The position numbers and the translations under genes are program-made. From an uncultured Nitrospira sp. (GTDB lineage: Bacteria > Nitrospirota > Nitrospiria > Nitrospirales > UBA8639), in assembly GCA_902500695.1 (NCBI GenBank), contig CABVRQ010000110.1, positions 1-5,295 of the forward strand: DNA of 5,295 nt, in the 5' to 3' direction. Shown here piece after piece: positions 5,000 to 5,295 of the stretch. Below the pieces are notes generated by a model that saw nothing but the letters and a program-made list of their open reading frames with translations, made no database searches and was not told the origin of the DNA. How positions within the stretch are numbered: the stretch's first letter is position 1; each line of letters starts with the position of its first letter.

Positions 5000-5295
5000 A
5001 TGATCAATCGTATTATCCGACAGATCCAACGCTACAAAGGCTGGTTTGGTGGGGCTGCGGCCATCTGCATCTTTTTAGGCTTGTACATCGGCCTGCTCGC
5101 CTCTCCGCCTGATTATTATCAAGGGGAACTCGTCCGGATCATGTATGTGCATGTCCCTCTGGCACATACCAGTACCATGGCCTATTCCGTGTTATTTTTC
5201 GGGAGCATCTGGTATTTGTGGAAACGGGATCCCCTTGTGGATAACATGTGCCAGGCCTCGGCCGGTATTTGTGCACTCTTTACGACACTGGCCCT
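5000..5295 (+). CDS. ccmC: Haem lyase component CcmC, 5' part (cut by window end)
   Basis: CcmC is an inner-membrane haem-handling protein that loads haem onto CcmE in System I maturation. The first 98 codons are present and the frame stays open to the window edge; the family is usually about 220-250 residues. Visible are a short basic N-terminus, a first membrane helix (about 18-35), then the highly diagnostic QGELVRIMYVHVP (41-53) with His51, which corresponds to the first conserved periplasmic haem-ligand His, and a second helix (about 58-74). The tryptophan-rich WWD haem-binding segment should follow just beyond the window. The start is ATG at 5000, 74 bases after ccmB, with no Shine-Dalgarno sequence. 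A TACAAT box ends six bases upstream. CcmF and NrfE-type proteins share the WWD domain, but the N-terminal motif and gene order fit CcmC. Confidence 0.93.
   Translation, partial: MINRIIRQIQRYKGWFGGAAAICIFLGLYIGLLASPPDYYQGELVRIMYVHVPLAHTSTMAYSVLFFGSIWYLWKRDPLVDNMCQASAGICALFTTLA

Noticed and set aside
1..5295. CRISPR array, tRNA, transposase or defence system
   Set aside because: No direct-repeat array, no cloverleaf-like segment, and no transposase, nuclease or toxin motif was found on either strand; the named genes are housekeeping functions.

Overview
The window carries six protein genes that can be named. Five belong to periplasmic thiol chemistry and c-type cytochrome maturation, and the sixth is a sugar-nucleotide epimerase. 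Base composition is about half G+C by eye. System I (Ccm) haem handling, a lipoprotein thioredoxin and a CcdA reductant transporter point to a Gram-negative bacterium rich in c-type cytochromes. A Nitrospirota-like nitrite oxidiser is my guess from the style of the proteins, but nothing here proves it.

Layout. Positions 1-313 hold no gene I can support, only a perfect 8-bp hairpin and short conflicting open frames. On the minus strand, galE (314-1333) follows a possible 31-codon leader ORF (1330-1425) whose stop overlaps the galE start as ATGA. The next stretch (1426-1791) is noncoding and contains a perfect TATAAT facing galE. Then come ccdA (1792-2541) and tlpA/resA-like (2549-3169). tlpA starts at TTG, and that start overlaps the stop of another possible small ORF (3166-3267, 33 codons).

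A divergent intergenic region (3268-3586) separates this minus-strand unit from the plus-strand ccm genes. It contains a 13-bp dyad over a minus-strand -10 box, a consensus AGGAGG ahead of a 53-codon ORF of unknown reality, and a long-range inverted repeat. On the plus strand ccmA (3587-4261) overlaps ccmB (4248-4925) by 14 bp. ccmC (from 5000) runs off the window just before the position where its family's tryptophan-rich haem-binding segment is expected.

How the genes fit together: CcmAB is the ABC ATPase and permease that drives release of haem-loaded CcmE. CcmC loads haem onto CcmE. CcdA moves electrons across the inner membrane to the lipoprotein thioredoxin, which keeps CxxCH cysteines of apocytochromes reduced for haem ligation. 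The two arms diverge from one control region, so haem supply and thiol reduction may be co-regulated. galE is not obviously linked. It has a Cys at the substrate gatekeeper position, which suggests it may also act on N-acetylated UDP-sugars.
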